From assembly GCF_003996965.1 (NCBI RefSeq), contig NZ_QWDM01000003.1, positions 310,001-374,000 of the forward strand: a stretch of DNA of 64,000 bases, written 5' to 3'. The position numbers and the translations under genes are program-made. Below are positions 26,858-36,196 of this stretch, one piece after another. This stretch comes from Flavobacterium cupreum (GTDB lineage: Bacteria > Bacteroidota > Bacteroidia > Flavobacteriales > Flavobacteriaceae). Numbering within the stretch: the stretch's first letter is position 1; the number at the start of each line of letters is the position of its first letter. The notes below the pieces were generated by a model that was not told where the DNA came from, ran no database searches, and worked only from the letters and a program-made list of their open reading frames with translations.

Positions 26858-27676
26858 ATGAACATACAACATATTCCACAAATTAAGCATACTGATAGCG
26901 GAAATTTCTTTTTACTAGCCGGGCCTTGTGCCATTGAAGGAGAAGAAATGGCACTTAGAATTGCTGAAAAATTAGTTGGTATTACCGACAAACTTCAGAT
27001 CCCTTATGTTTTTAAAGGATCCTTTAAAAAAGCAAACCGTTCCCGAATTGATAGTTTTTCCGGAATCGGTGATGAAAAAGCATTAAAAATTTTAAGAAAA
27101 GTTTCAGAGACTTTTCATATTCCTACCGTAACAGATATTCATACCAATGAAGATGCTGAAATGGCAGCACAATATGTAGATGTATTACAAATTCCTGCTT
27201 TCCTGGTACGTCAGACAGATTTAGTAGTCGCAGCTGCCAATACCGGAAAAGTAGTAAACCTGAAAAAAGGACAATTCATGAGCCCGGAGAGCATGAAACA
27301 TGCGGTTCAGAAAGTATTGGACTGCCAGAATGAAAACGTGATTGTTACCGATCGTGGGACTATGTTTGGCTACCAGGATATGATTGTTGATTTTAGAGGG
27401 ATTCCTACTATGCAGCAATATGCTACTACGGTTCTTGATGTTACACATTCTTTACAGCAGCCAAATCAAACGGCTGGTGTTACGGGAGGACGACCTGATA
27501 TGATTGAAACTGTTGCCAAAGCGGGTATCGCAGTTGGAGTTGACGGTATTTTTATCGAAACTCATTTTGATCCTGCTAACGCAAAAAGTGATGGTGCCAA
27601 CATGTTACATTTAGACTATTTTGAAGGTTTAATGACCAAATTGGTTGCTATCAGAAAAACAGTTAACGCATTTTAA
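26858..27676 (+). CDS. kdsA: 3-deoxy-8-phosphooctulonate synthase
   Basis: 272 residues. Condenses arabinose 5-phosphate with PEP to Kdo-8-phosphate for lipopolysaccharide. Signatures are LAGPCAIEGEEMALRIAE, FKGSFKKANRSRIDSFSG, PTVTDIH, VLQIPAFLVRQTDL, NLKKGQFMSP and VTGGRPDMIETVAKAG. Cys in LAGPC is the metal ligand position of the metal-dependent class. The next gene begins about 20 bp downstream. Confidence 0.96.
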   Translation: MNIQHIPQIKHTDSGNFFLLAGPCAIEGEEMALRIAEKLVGITDKLQIPYVFKGSFKKANRSRIDSFSGIGDEKALKILRKVSETFHIPTVTDIHTNEDAEMAAQYVDVLQIPAFLVRQTDLVVAAANTGKVVNLKKGQFMSPESMKHAVQKVLDCQNENVIVTDRGTMFGYQDMIVDFRGIPTMQQYATTVLDVTHSLQQPNQTAGVTGGRPDMIETVAKAGIAVGVDGIFIETHFDPANAKSDGANMLHLDYFEGLMTKLVAIRKTVNAF

Positions 27677-27695
27677 ATTTAATACATTAAGTTCA

Positions 27696-28601
27696 TTGAA
27701 AACTAAATTTTTATTTTTTGTCCTATTAGGTTTTTCATTAAACACTTTTGCACAAGAAGAAATCGCAGTAGAAAGATACACCGCTCACAACAAAGGGAAA
27801 TTCTTCGTTTCCTGGGGTGGTAACAGAGATAGCTACACTAAATCTGATGTAAACTTCAGAGGTAAAGATTACAACTTTACGGTGGCAGATATGAAGGCAC
27901 ATGATAAACCAAAAGGATGGCATATTGATTATGTAAATCCGGCTAACATGACAATTCCTCAGACTAATTTTAGAATGGGATATTTTATTAATGATCATTA
28001 CAGTGTTTCGATTGGCTGGGACCACATGAAATATGTAATGACTCAGAATCAAACGGCTAATGTTACCGGGTATATTAATTTACCTGCTGATCAGGCCGGA
28101 TCCTATTATAATGGAGACAATACATATTATAACAACAGACCTGTAGATATGTCTCTAAATGGCGCTCAGGAAGGTGGTTCCAATTCTCAGGGAAATCCTC
28201 CTGCGTTTTTAATGTACGAACATACCGATGGCCTGAATTATGTGAATACTGAGGTTTCCAGACATGATGATATTTCTAAATTGTTCGGGTTACCGAACAC
28301 GGATAAATTTCAGATTAATCTAACCGAAGGTCTGGGTGCCGGAGTTTTATATCCTAAAACCAATACCACACTTTTAGGAAAAGAACGTCATGATGATTTT
28401 CATGTTTCCGGTTACGGATTGTCTGCAAAAGCAGGTATTAACTTTACGTTTTTCAAATATTTCTACCTTCAGGGAGAATTAAAAGGCGGTTATATTGATA
28501 TGAATGATATCAGAACTACTACTAGCAGTGAAGATAAAGCTTCCCAGCATTTCCTTTTCTTCCAGCGAATTATTGCTTTCGGAGGAATTTTCAGAATCTA
28601 A
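27696..28601 (+). CDS. Outer-membrane beta-barrel-like protein of unknown function
   Basis: 301 residues. A TTG start is proposed because it gives a clean signal peptide (MKTKFLFFVLLGFSLNTFAQ). An earlier in-frame start would overlap kdsA and put a polar tail before the signal. The mature part is rich in alternating aromatic/polar strands (FRMGYFINDHYSVSIGWDHMKYV; LQGELKGGYIDM), consistent with an outer-membrane barrel. No specific family was recognised. A terminator follows. Confidence 0.7.
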   Translation: MKTKFLFFVLLGFSLNTFAQEEIAVERYTAHNKGKFFVSWGGNRDSYTKSDVNFRGKDYNFTVADMKAHDKPKGWHIDYVNPANMTIPQTNFRMGYFINDHYSVSIGWDHMKYVMTQNQTANVTGYINLPADQAGSYYNGDNTYYNNRPVDMSLNGAQEGGSNSQGNPPAFLMYEHTDGLNYVNTEVSRHDDISKLFGLPNTDKFQINLTEGLGAGVLYPKTNTTLLGKERHDDFHVSGYGLSAKAGINFTFFKYFYLQGELKGGYIDMNDIRTTTSSEDKASQHFLFFQRIIAFGGIFRI

Positions 28602-28626
28602 AAACCACTTTATTTTATATTTTATA

Positions 28627-28658
28627 AAATAGCTGTCATTTTATTTGGCAGCTATTTT
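28627..28658 (+). terminator. Terminator after the outer-membrane protein gene
   Basis: The stem AATAGCTGTC / GGCAGCTATT (one G-T pair) is followed by eight T. Confidence 0.78.
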
Positions 28659-28703
28659 TTTTATCATTTACTTTGTAACTCAAAGTACTTTAATTTGCAT
28701 TTC

Positions 28704-29378
28704 ATGAAATCTAAAAAATATCTATTTCCGTTAATCACATTCCTGATCAGTTTTGGATTAGCATTGTTTATTAGTCTGAAGGTTTTTCCAAACAATCCAT
28801 TTGCAGGAAATAAACCGGGAAAAACGGTATCCGGCAAGTACAAAGATGGTGATATAATTTTTCAAACTTCGGAATCTAAACAATGTGAAGCCGTTCGTAT
28901 CGCTACTAATTCAAAGTTTTCGCATTGTGGAATTATTTACGATATAAATGGAAAATGGTTTGTTTTTGAAGCCGTTCAGCCAGTACAACTTACACCACTT
29001 GAAGATTGGATCAAACACGGCAAAGACAGCAAATATGTGGTGAAAAGATTGAAAAACGACAGTGTCCTGAAACCTGAAGTGCTCCAAAAAATGAAACAGT
29101 ACAGCCAGCAATTCGACGGCAAAGAATATGATGCCTATTTCGAATGGACCGATAACAGGATTTATTGTTCTGAATTAGTCTGGAAAATTTATAAAAACGG
29201 TGCAGGCATTGAATTATCAAAACTTAGAGAATTGAAAGACTTTAATCTTACCGATCCGAGAGTTGGAAAAATATTAAAAGAGCGTTATGGCAATGATATC
29301 CCGCTAGAAGAGAAAGTCGTTGCCCCTTCTGATCTTGCCGATTCTACACTTTTAACGACGATCCTCGATAACTATTAA
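28704..29378 (+). CDS. YiiX/YebB-like NlpC/P60 superfamily cysteine hydrolase
   Basis: 224 residues. N-terminal membrane anchor or signal (YLFPLITFLISFGLALFISL), then a permuted papain-like domain. Visible are GDIIFQTS, the catalytic His in SKFSHCGIIY and the catalytic Cys in RIYCSELVWKIY. Relatives act on peptidoglycan or lipid-linked amides; the substrate here is unknown. The ATG at 28704 is preferred over the TTG nine bases upstream. Confidence 0.85.
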   Translation: MKSKKYLFPLITFLISFGLALFISLKVFPNNPFAGNKPGKTVSGKYKDGDIIFQTSESKQCEAVRIATNSKFSHCGIIYDINGKWFVFEAVQPVQLTPLEDWIKHGKDSKYVVKRLKNDSVLKPEVLQKMKQYSQQFDGKEYDAYFEWTDNRIYCSELVWKIYKNGAGIELSKLRELKDFNLTDPRVGKILKERYGNDIPLEEKVVAPSDLADSTLLTTILDNY

Positions 29379-29469
29379 AAATCACAAAAGCTGATTGAAA
29401 TCTTCATTGGCTTTTTATTTTATTTATTTACTTTGAAATTCAAAGAACTTTTAAAAATACAACCAACTT

Positions 29470-29922
29470 ATGAAAGACCAGATTATTGAAAAAATATACG
29501 AATACAGCAAACAGCCCTATCAAAAGTATTTCAAAAAAAATAAACCGTGGGAAATTGACCAGACTGCCTTATTACACTATCCCGAAGGAAGTTTAGGTTT
29601 TGGATTAGGAAACTTTCTTTCAGAAAATCATTTTGATATGCAGCCTAAACTCGAAGACCATGATATCATTCACGTCCTGACCAATACAGGGATTTCGGTA
29701 CGCGAAGAAATCGGAATGCAGTATTACCTGTGGGGAAATGGCAAAAAAAGCTTGTATTTAATTCTGGTAATTGCTTCCGGAACGCCCTTCTATCTCAAAG
29801 AAATCAATTATTTCATGCAACAATATAAAAGAGGCAAAAAGGCATTACCGTTTCATTATCTGGACTTTTCAAAAATGTTGTTTACACCCATTCATACGAT
29901 TCAGAAAACTTTTAATATTTAG
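29470..29922 (+). CDS. Coq4 family protein
   Basis: 150 residues. The Coq4 motif HDxxHx11E is intact: H64, D65, H68 and E80 in LEDHDIIHVLTNTGISVREE. The flanking SLGFGLGNFL and Arg/Lys-rich C-terminal helix also fit. In eukaryotes Coq4 supports ubiquinone synthesis, whereas Flavobacterium normally makes menaquinone, so the bacterial role is open. It is followed 4 bp later by a small membrane protein gene. Confidence 0.78.
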   Translation: MKDQIIEKIYEYSKQPYQKYFKKNKPWEIDQTALLHYPEGSLGFGLGNFLSENHFDMQPKLEDHDIIHVLTNTGISVREEIGMQYYLWGNGKKSLYLILVIASGTPFYLKEINYFMQQYKRGKKALPFHYLDFSKMLFTPIHTIQKTFNI

Positions 29923-29926
29923 ACTC

Positions 29927-30232
29927 ATGAAAACTATTGACAAAAAAACTTTCGATGGAACAGCATCCATTGACTTAACGATCGGATCGTTTATAATTAG
30001 TACACTGCTGTTTGTCCTGTACATTCTTTCGAATGAAAATTCAAATGTTCTGGTGATGGCAAGTCCGTTTGTGGTTTCAGCCATTGTACTGAATACGATC
30101 ATGCTATTGCACCTGACCGACCTTTTTATACGAATGCCGGAACTGCGAAAAGACATTGGAATTAAAATCCTGATTTTGCTTTCTAATATTCCGGTCACCT
30201 TTTTGTATTACTGTATTGTCATGAAAATCTGA
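29927..30232 (+). CDS. Small membrane protein of unknown function
   Basis: 101 residues. Three hydrophobic segments (about residues 15-37, 42-65 and 80-99) separated by short charged loops. The start is the ATG 4 nt after the Coq4-like stop; a longer in-frame extension would overlap that gene antisensibly and is not hydrophobic. No family was recognised. A bidirectional terminator follows. Confidence 0.72.
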   Translation: MKTIDKKTFDGTASIDLTIGSFIISTLLFVLYILSNENSNVLVMASPFVVSAIVLNTIMLLHLTDLFIRMPELRKDIGIKILILLSNIPVTFLYYCIVMKI

Positions 30233-30250
30233 TTACTTTCGATTACTTCC

Positions 30251-30288
30251 AAAAAAAAAAGCTGCAAGTAGGTCACTTGCAGCTTTTA
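30251..30288. terminator. Bidirectional terminator between convergent genes
   Basis: The 9-bp stem GCTGCAAGT / ACTTGCAGC at 30261-30269 and 30275-30283 is flanked by ten A and four T. It serves the plus-strand membrane protein gene and the minus-strand peptidase gene. Confidence 0.88.
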
Positions 30289-30305
30289 TATTTATTTCTG
30301 AAATC

Positions 30306-31697
30306 TTAATTGGCCTTAGGCGCATCGATTCCGTTTTGGTCCATCAGATACATTAGAGCTGTCATTGTAGCCGCTCCAAGTTCTAATTCTCTTTTGTTGA
30401 TCGCATCAAATTTATCGTTTGCTGCGTGGTGATAATCAAAATAACGTTGTGAATCCGGTTTTAAACCAGCTTTTACAATCGCTTTAGACGTTAGATGATC
30501 AATATCCGATCCTGCGTGTCCAATAGTGAAACTGTGCACTAAATAAGGCTCAAAAAAGTCTTTGTAAGCTTGTATTTTTTTAACATTGGCATCATCTGCC
30601 TGTATTGAAAATCCTCTTGGGCTAAATCCACCGGAATCACTTTCTAAAGCAAAAATATGGTTCTCATTGTTTTTCTTTGAAACTTCTTCGTATTTCGCTC
30701 CGCCTTTTCCACCATTCTCTTCGTTCATGAATAACACGACACGAATTGTATTTTTAGGTTTGTAGTTTAAGTTTTTCAGAATACGGATTACTTCCATACT
30801 TTGTACTACACCAGCTCCATCATCGTGTGAACCGTCTGCCAGGTCCCAGGAATCCAAATGCCCGCCGACAACCATAATGTTTTCAGGATGTTCTTTTCCG
30901 GTAAGCTCACCGATTACGTTATACGATAAAACGTCCGGTAACGTTTCGCAGGACTGTTTGAAATAGAATTTTAAAGCCGGATTGTTTTTTAGTGTTGTAC
31001 TTAACAATTCAGCTCCGTTGGTACTAATGGCAGCTGTCGGGATGTATTGCTCTTTTGGCAAATCACCATAGCTTTGCGCTCCTGTATGGGGAAAATCGTC
31101 TAAACGTAAGTTCATAGAACGAACAATTGTTCCTACTGCACCTAATTTAGCAGCTTCTTTGGCTCCTGCAAATCTCTGATCTACACAAGCGCCGTAGGAT
31201 TTAAAAGTTTCGATATTTTCAGGATCCATTGGTCTGTTAAAAAACACAATTTTTCCTTTTACCTTATCTGCTCCCAGTTCTCCTAATTCTTTAATTCCCT
31301 GTACTTCTATAACTTCAGCGGTAAGCCCTGTTTTTGCCGTTGCCACAGATCCGCCCAAAGCACAAATCGGAACTACCGTTTTGGTTTTATTATCCAGAAT
31401 ATAAGCCGTTTCTTTTTCGCCTCGTACCCAATGCGGCACCATTACTTCCTGAAGGTATACTTTATCAAGTCCTAGTCTTTCTAATTGTGTTTTGGTGTAT
31501 TGAACTGCAGCTTCAGCAGTTGGAGAGCCAGATAAACGGCTTCCGATATCATTCGACAAATACTCAAGCCAGGTATAACATTTGGATTCGGTTAAGGCTT
31601 TTTTGTAGAATAATTTAATGTTTTTTTCATCGTTTGATTGCGCAAAAGATGTCAATCCGTTTAAAACTAAAACAGTTAAAAGAATCGTTTTTCTCAT
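30306..31697 (-). CDS. M28 family zinc aminopeptidase (exported)
   Basis: 463 residues. Signal peptide (LTVLVLNGLTSFAQ). A PA-like insert spans about residues 120-220, and an M28 catalytic domain follows. The di-zinc ligands are visible in VVGGHLDSWD, GSHDDGAGV, FMNEENGGKGG, ALESDSGG and DYHHAANDKFD. It is expected to act in the periplasm or outside the cell. It lies just after the PUL on the same strand but has its own upstream region, so it is probably not part of the locus. Confidence 0.92.
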   Translation of the reverse strand: MRKTILLTVLVLNGLTSFAQSNDEKNIKLFYKKALTESKCYTWLEYLSNDIGSRLSGSPTAEAAVQYTKTQLERLGLDKVYLQEVMVPHWVRGEKETAYILDNKTKTVVPICALGGSVATAKTGLTAEVIEVQGIKELGELGADKVKGKIVFFNRPMDPENIETFKSYGACVDQRFAGAKEAAKLGAVGTIVRSMNLRLDDFPHTGAQSYGDLPKEQYIPTAAISTNGAELLSTTLKNNPALKFYFKQSCETLPDVLSYNVIGELTGKEHPENIMVVGGHLDSWDLADGSHDDGAGVVQSMEVIRILKNLNYKPKNTIRVVLFMNEENGGKGGAKYEEVSKKNNENHIFALESDSGGFSPRGFSIQADDANVKKIQAYKDFFEPYLVHSFTIGHAGSDIDHLTSKAIVKAGLKPDSQRYFDYHHAANDKFDAINKRELELGAATMTALMYLMDQNGIDAPKAN

Positions 31698-31803
31698 GGT
31701 TTTTATAGCATTTTGGGTTATTTGCCCGCTTTAATTGCGAACATCACAAAGGAACAAAATTCTTTACAACCCACCCTATTTTTCCGAAAGCTTTTCTCAA
31801 AAA

Positions 31804-31844
31804 AAAACGCTGATTAACAACTTTTTTGTTGCAATCAGCGTTTT
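31804..31844. terminator. Terminator after the GH43 gene
   Basis: The perfect 12-bp stem AAAACGCTGATT / AATCAGCGTTTT has a partly paired AACAA...TTGTT interior. It lies 22 bp past the GH43 stop. Confidence 0.85.
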
Positions 31845-31865
31845 AAAAATTCATTCTGTAAAAAA

Positions 31866-33788
31866 TTATTTTACCTCGATAATCTTACCCTTTGTACCGA
31901 TTCCGTTTTCATTAAAAGGTTCAATGGTAAAGTAATATTTTGTTCCTTTATCCAAACCTCTGAAATCGTAAGAACTGTCTCCGTAGACCATTATGCTGTT
32001 GTATAATTTATCCGGAGTAATTCCATAATAAATATTGTAACCGATAGCATCTGCCTGCTTTTTCCAAGAAAGTATCGCATTACGGGAATCGGCTGTATTT
32101 CTTTTGACTTTAAAATCAGCAACCGGCTTTGGTTTTTCTGCTAATCCGTTTCCGAAAACCCTGAAATCCGAAACCGCAAACATTCCCGAAGCGTTGTGAA
32201 TGTTTACCATCTTAATGTAACGTGCTTTTATGGCTTTTGTCAGCTCCACGTAATCGTGGGGCACATCTTTGTCATTGTTTGATTTATCGACCACCAGCGT
32301 CCAGTTTACGGCATCATCTGACATCAGGATTTGATACTGATAATACATATCCATCGCTTTATTAAACTGCGTTGCTTTATGATCGGCATAATTGATTTGC
32401 AGGGCGTTGATTTCCATCTTTCTGCCTAAATCCAGCTGTAGCCACTCCCCGGGTTTATCGGATGTGGCTGACCAGTAGGTCTGAATATTTTCATCGGTTA
32501 AGTTGGCCGCATCGTAACATATTTTCTCATATACTTTTTTCCCGCCATGATCCATTCGGTGTGTTTCGACCTCTTTACATTCTTCAGCAGAAGAAACGGT
32601 TACCGGTTTTTTATACGATAATAACATCCAGCCGGATGAAGCGCCTTTGGTCTGATCTCTTTGGGCTGTCGGCAATACAATAGGGAAATCGCCATAAGCC
32701 GTAATGGAGTACATCACATCGTCTTTATCGAATCCTGCGGGGAACATATCGATACGGCGTTCGAAACGGTCTTTGATCGAAATTTTACAGGTTCCCGTAT
32801 TCCAGTAGTTCCCATAATTATCGGCAAAGGTATTTCCGTGCCCTGCACCAATTACAAATCCGCCAGGTTTATATGACATCGGATTGTGCTTCTGATAAAC
32901 GAATGGCCCTAAAGGATTATCCCCCACGTGAACACCATTGGCATAGCCTTTAAACTCGGTAGCCGGAGCTCCGTATTGCATGTAATATTTTCCGTTGTGT
33001 TTAGTCATCCAGGCTCCTTCTATAAAATTGCCCCAGGGTGCCGGTTCCATATCATTGTTGGGTCCGAAACGTTCCCAACCGTGTGCTACAGGATCTAAAC
33101 CTACCACGGCTTTTGCCTGTCCGTACGGTTTCTGAATATCTTCTACTTCTGTTGCGGCGTATAATTTGGCATAATCGGCCTGATTGCCTTTTGGAAGCCA
33201 GGTGTTGTAATCTACTTCGACGCCGACAAGTGGTAATTTTCCGCTTGAACCGTAATACATATAGACCTTTTTGTCATCATCCTGAAAAATCGCGGGATCC
33301 CAGGTGGGCAGCATAGCCGTGTTCACGTGTCTGGTCCATCTTCCTGATTTCGGATCAGCTGTTTTCCAGATGGGATGATCTTTTTTCCAGGTCGAACCTA
33401 CATAAAATAAAGTATCATTTACGACCCAGGCTGCCGGGGCACACTGATCATCATCGCCCGGATTTCTTTGAAAACTTCCATAAACGAATTTCCAGTCGGA
33501 CATGTCCTTGCTCCAGAAAAATCCTGCCTGATTGGTAGCAAACAAATAATAGTCCCCCTTATAAGTAATAATAACCGGATCTGCACTCGACCGTCGGGAT
33601 TCGGGAATACCATTGTGATTCTGAGTGGTGTAATTGTATCCTATGTTTATCGGATTACAATAGGTTGTGGCAGGCTTTGCCGGATCAAACCATGCTGTTT
33701 TTCCGGGAACATTCTGAGCTGAAGTGCTATTTACCAGCCCCATAAGAAACAGCAAAATCGGAATGGAACACCATTTATTTATTTTCAT
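31866..33788 (-). CDS. GH43-like glycosidase with F5/8C and fibronectin III domains
   Basis: 640 residues with a signal peptide. A five-bladed GH43-type propeller spans about residues 60-370, with the expected acid residues: Asp about 70 (SADPVII), Asp about 164 (WDPAIF) and Glu about 257 (FIEGAWM). A discoidin (F5/8 type C) sugar-binding domain lies at about 410-550 and an FN3 domain at about 560-640. It is the last PUL gene. The GH43 specificity cannot be read from sequence. A terminator separates it from the GH3 gene upstream, so it may have its own promoter. Confidence 0.87.
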   Translation of the reverse strand: MKINKWCSIPILLFLMGLVNSTSAQNVPGKTAWFDPAKPATTYCNPINIGYNYTTQNHNGIPESRRSSADPVIITYKGDYYLFATNQAGFFWSKDMSDWKFVYGSFQRNPGDDDQCAPAAWVVNDTLFYVGSTWKKDHPIWKTADPKSGRWTRHVNTAMLPTWDPAIFQDDDKKVYMYYGSSGKLPLVGVEVDYNTWLPKGNQADYAKLYAATEVEDIQKPYGQAKAVVGLDPVAHGWERFGPNNDMEPAPWGNFIEGAWMTKHNGKYYMQYGAPATEFKGYANGVHVGDNPLGPFVYQKHNPMSYKPGGFVIGAGHGNTFADNYGNYWNTGTCKISIKDRFERRIDMFPAGFDKDDVMYSITAYGDFPIVLPTAQRDQTKGASSGWMLLSYKKPVTVSSAEECKEVETHRMDHGGKKVYEKICYDAANLTDENIQTYWSATSDKPGEWLQLDLGRKMEINALQINYADHKATQFNKAMDMYYQYQILMSDDAVNWTLVVDKSNNDKDVPHDYVELTKAIKARYIKMVNIHNASGMFAVSDFRVFGNGLAEKPKPVADFKVKRNTADSRNAILSWKKQADAIGYNIYYGITPDKLYNSIMVYGDSSYDFRGLDKGTKYYFTIEPFNENGIGTKGKIIEVK

Positions 33789-33834
33789 TTTGATCTTATT
33801 TTGTTATGAATACTTTACATTTTTAGCTAAAAAA

Positions 33835-33874
33835 AGCCCCTCGGTTAACCAAATCCGAAGGGCTAATTACTAAT
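33835..33874 (-). terminator. Terminator between GH3 and GH43 genes
   Basis: On the minus strand, AGCCCTTCGG pairs with CCGAGGGGCT (one mismatch) and is followed by seven T. It lies 12 bp after the GH3 stop. Confidence 0.8.
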
Positions 33875-33885
33875 TAACAAACCAA

Positions 33886-36186
33886 CTATTTAGTTAACTC
33901 AAAACTAACTTTCTTATCGGCATTTGAATTTGTTCCAACGAAAACATCAAACTGCCCCGGTTCTGCTACAAATTGTAAATCAGAATTATAAAATTTTAAA
34001 TCTTCCACTGTGATCTCAAAAGTCACCGTTTGTTTTTCTCCCTTTTTCAGGGCTATTTTCTGGAAACCTTTTAGTTCTCTGACAGGTCTTGTAACCGATC
34101 CGACTAAATCCCTGATGTATAACTGAACGGTTTCTTTTCCGTCAAAATTTCCTGTATTGGCAACTTCAACGGTCACTTTTACTTTTCCGCTGAAGTTCAT
34201 TTTATCGGATGAAATTTTCAAATTCGAATAGTCAAAAGTCGTATAACTTAAACCAAAACCGAATGGGAATAAAGGCTCGTTTCTTTCATCGATATAATTC
34301 GATCTGAATTTCTCAAATTTTCCTTCCGTGTTAGAAAGCGGTCTTCCTGTATTTTTATGTGCGTAATAAATCGGCACCTGCCCTACGCTTCTTGGAAAAG
34401 TAGCGGTAAGTTTTCCGGATGGATTCACATCTCCAAACAAAACATCTGCGATCGCGTATCCGGCTTCACTTCCGGCGAACCAGGCATTCAAAATTGCCGG
34501 AACGGTTGCGTTTTCTTCATTTAGTACCAACGGACGACCATCAAATAAAACTAATACTACCGGTTTTCCGGTTTTAATCAACGCTTGCAATAAATCTTTC
34601 TGCGCTTGTGGAATTTCCAGATTGGTACGGCTGCTGGATTCTCCGCTCATTTCTGCAGATTCTCCCAGTGCAGCGACAATTACATCAGACTGATTGGCAA
34701 TTTTAAGCGCCTCTGCTAACAATTCTTCTTTTGAACGGCCGTCACGGTGTAAGGTTTTACCAAACATCGTTGCATTGGTTTCAAAAGTTTCATCGTAATC
34801 TAAATTGCTTCCTTTCGCAAATAAAACTTTAACGGAAGGTCCTGCCACTTCTTTAATTCCTCTTAAAAGCGATACTGCATTTTCCATTTTTGTAGCGACA
34901 CTCCAGGTTCCCGGCATGTTTTCTTTTGCATCCGCCAATGGTCCGATAAGCGCAATAGTCCCTGATTTTTTAAGCGGCAATGCCTGATTTTGATTTTTTA
35001 ATAAAACCAGTGATTGTGCCGAAATTTCACGTGCTTCTTTTCTGCTGGCTGCGGTAAAAATTTCTGTTTTTGCTCTTTTTTCGTCGCAATATTTATAAGG
35101 ATCTTCAAACAATCCCAGGTCATATTTTGCTTCAAGAATCAGTTTAACAGCATTATCAATTTGCTGGATTGTTACTCTTTTTTCTTCTAATGATTTTTTC
35201 AGAGTGCCAAGAAAACCTTCGCCAACCATATCCATTTCAACTCCGGCATTTAAAGCCAAAGCAGATACGTCCTGAAGATTCCCCATTCCGTGCTCGATCA
35301 TTTCCGGAATTCCGGTAAAATCGGTTACTACGAAACCTTTAAAGCCCCATTGTTTTCTTAAAACATCGGTCATTAACCATTTACTTCCCGTTGCAGGGAT
35401 TCCATCAACTTCATTAAAAGAAGCCATCACAGAACCTACACCTGCATCAACTGCCGCTTTGTAAGGTGGAAAATAGTCATTGAACATTTTGATATGACTC
35501 ATGTCAACTGTATTGTAATCACGTCCCGCTTCCGGCGCTCCGTATAATGCAAAGTGTTTTACACAGGCCAGAATGGTATTGTTTTTGGATAAGTCTTTTT
35601 GCTGGTATCCGTTTACCATCGCCTTTGCGATCTGGCTTCCTAAGTACGGATCTTCCCCTGAACCTTCAGAAACTCTTCCCCAGCGTGGGTCACGCGAAAT
35701 GTCTACCATTGGCGAGAAGGTCCAGTTAATTCCGTCTGCACTTGCTTCCTGAGCGGCAATCTGGGCACTTCTTTCGATTAAATTCATATCCCAGGTACAG
35801 GATAATCCTAACGGAATCGGGAATGTTGTTTCGTAACCGTGAATAACATCCATACCAAAAAGCAACGGAATTTTTAAACGGCTTTGCTCAACGGCAATTT
35901 TTTGTACTTCCCTGATTTTCTGAACCGATTTTATATTGAACAGACCACCTACTTTACCTTCAGCAATATTTTTTGCAACATTAGAACTATTAGCTTGTCC
36001 TGTAGTAATATCACCGGATGTTGGTAAATTTAACTGTCCCAGTTTTTCGTCTAAAGTCATTTTTGAAATTAACTCGGCTACAAACTCAGATTTCGGTTTA
36101 ATTTTTACTGCATTTTTAGTGTTCTTTTTTTGGGCATAACCCAAGACAGCACATCCTAAAAACAGTAAGACTAATTTCTTTTTCAT
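33886..36186 (-). CDS. GH3 beta-glucosidase (BglX type)
   Basis: 766 residues with a signal peptide. N-terminal TIM barrel with RDPRWGRVSEGSGEDPYLG and the nucleophile Asp near residue 289 (GFVVTDFTG). An alpha/beta sandwich follows with GESAEMSGESSSR, the region holding the acid/base Glu, and then a C-terminal fibronectin-like domain (ANTGNFDGKETVQLYIRD). Periplasmic beta-glucosidases of this type finish oligoglucoside breakdown. It sits next to the GH144-type gene, as in beta-1,2-glucan loci, so sophoro-oligosaccharides are a reasonable substrate (inference). Confidence 0.93.
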   Translation of the reverse strand: MKKKLVLLFLGCAVLGYAQKKNTKNAVKIKPKSEFVAELISKMTLDEKLGQLNLPTSGDITTGQANSSNVAKNIAEGKVGGLFNIKSVQKIREVQKIAVEQSRLKIPLLFGMDVIHGYETTFPIPLGLSCTWDMNLIERSAQIAAQEASADGINWTFSPMVDISRDPRWGRVSEGSGEDPYLGSQIAKAMVNGYQQKDLSKNNTILACVKHFALYGAPEAGRDYNTVDMSHIKMFNDYFPPYKAAVDAGVGSVMASFNEVDGIPATGSKWLMTDVLRKQWGFKGFVVTDFTGIPEMIEHGMGNLQDVSALALNAGVEMDMVGEGFLGTLKKSLEEKRVTIQQIDNAVKLILEAKYDLGLFEDPYKYCDEKRAKTEIFTAASRKEAREISAQSLVLLKNQNQALPLKKSGTIALIGPLADAKENMPGTWSVATKMENAVSLLRGIKEVAGPSVKVLFAKGSNLDYDETFETNATMFGKTLHRDGRSKEELLAEALKIANQSDVIVAALGESAEMSGESSSRTNLEIPQAQKDLLQALIKTGKPVVLVLFDGRPLVLNEENATVPAILNAWFAGSEAGYAIADVLFGDVNPSGKLTATFPRSVGQVPIYYAHKNTGRPLSNTEGKFEKFRSNYIDERNEPLFPFGFGLSYTTFDYSNLKISSDKMNFSGKVKVTVEVANTGNFDGKETVQLYIRDLVGSVTRPVRELKGFQKIALKKGEKQTVTFEITVEDLKFYNSDLQFVAEPGQFDVFVGTNSNADKKVSFELTK

Positions 36187-36196
36187 TCTATTGTTT

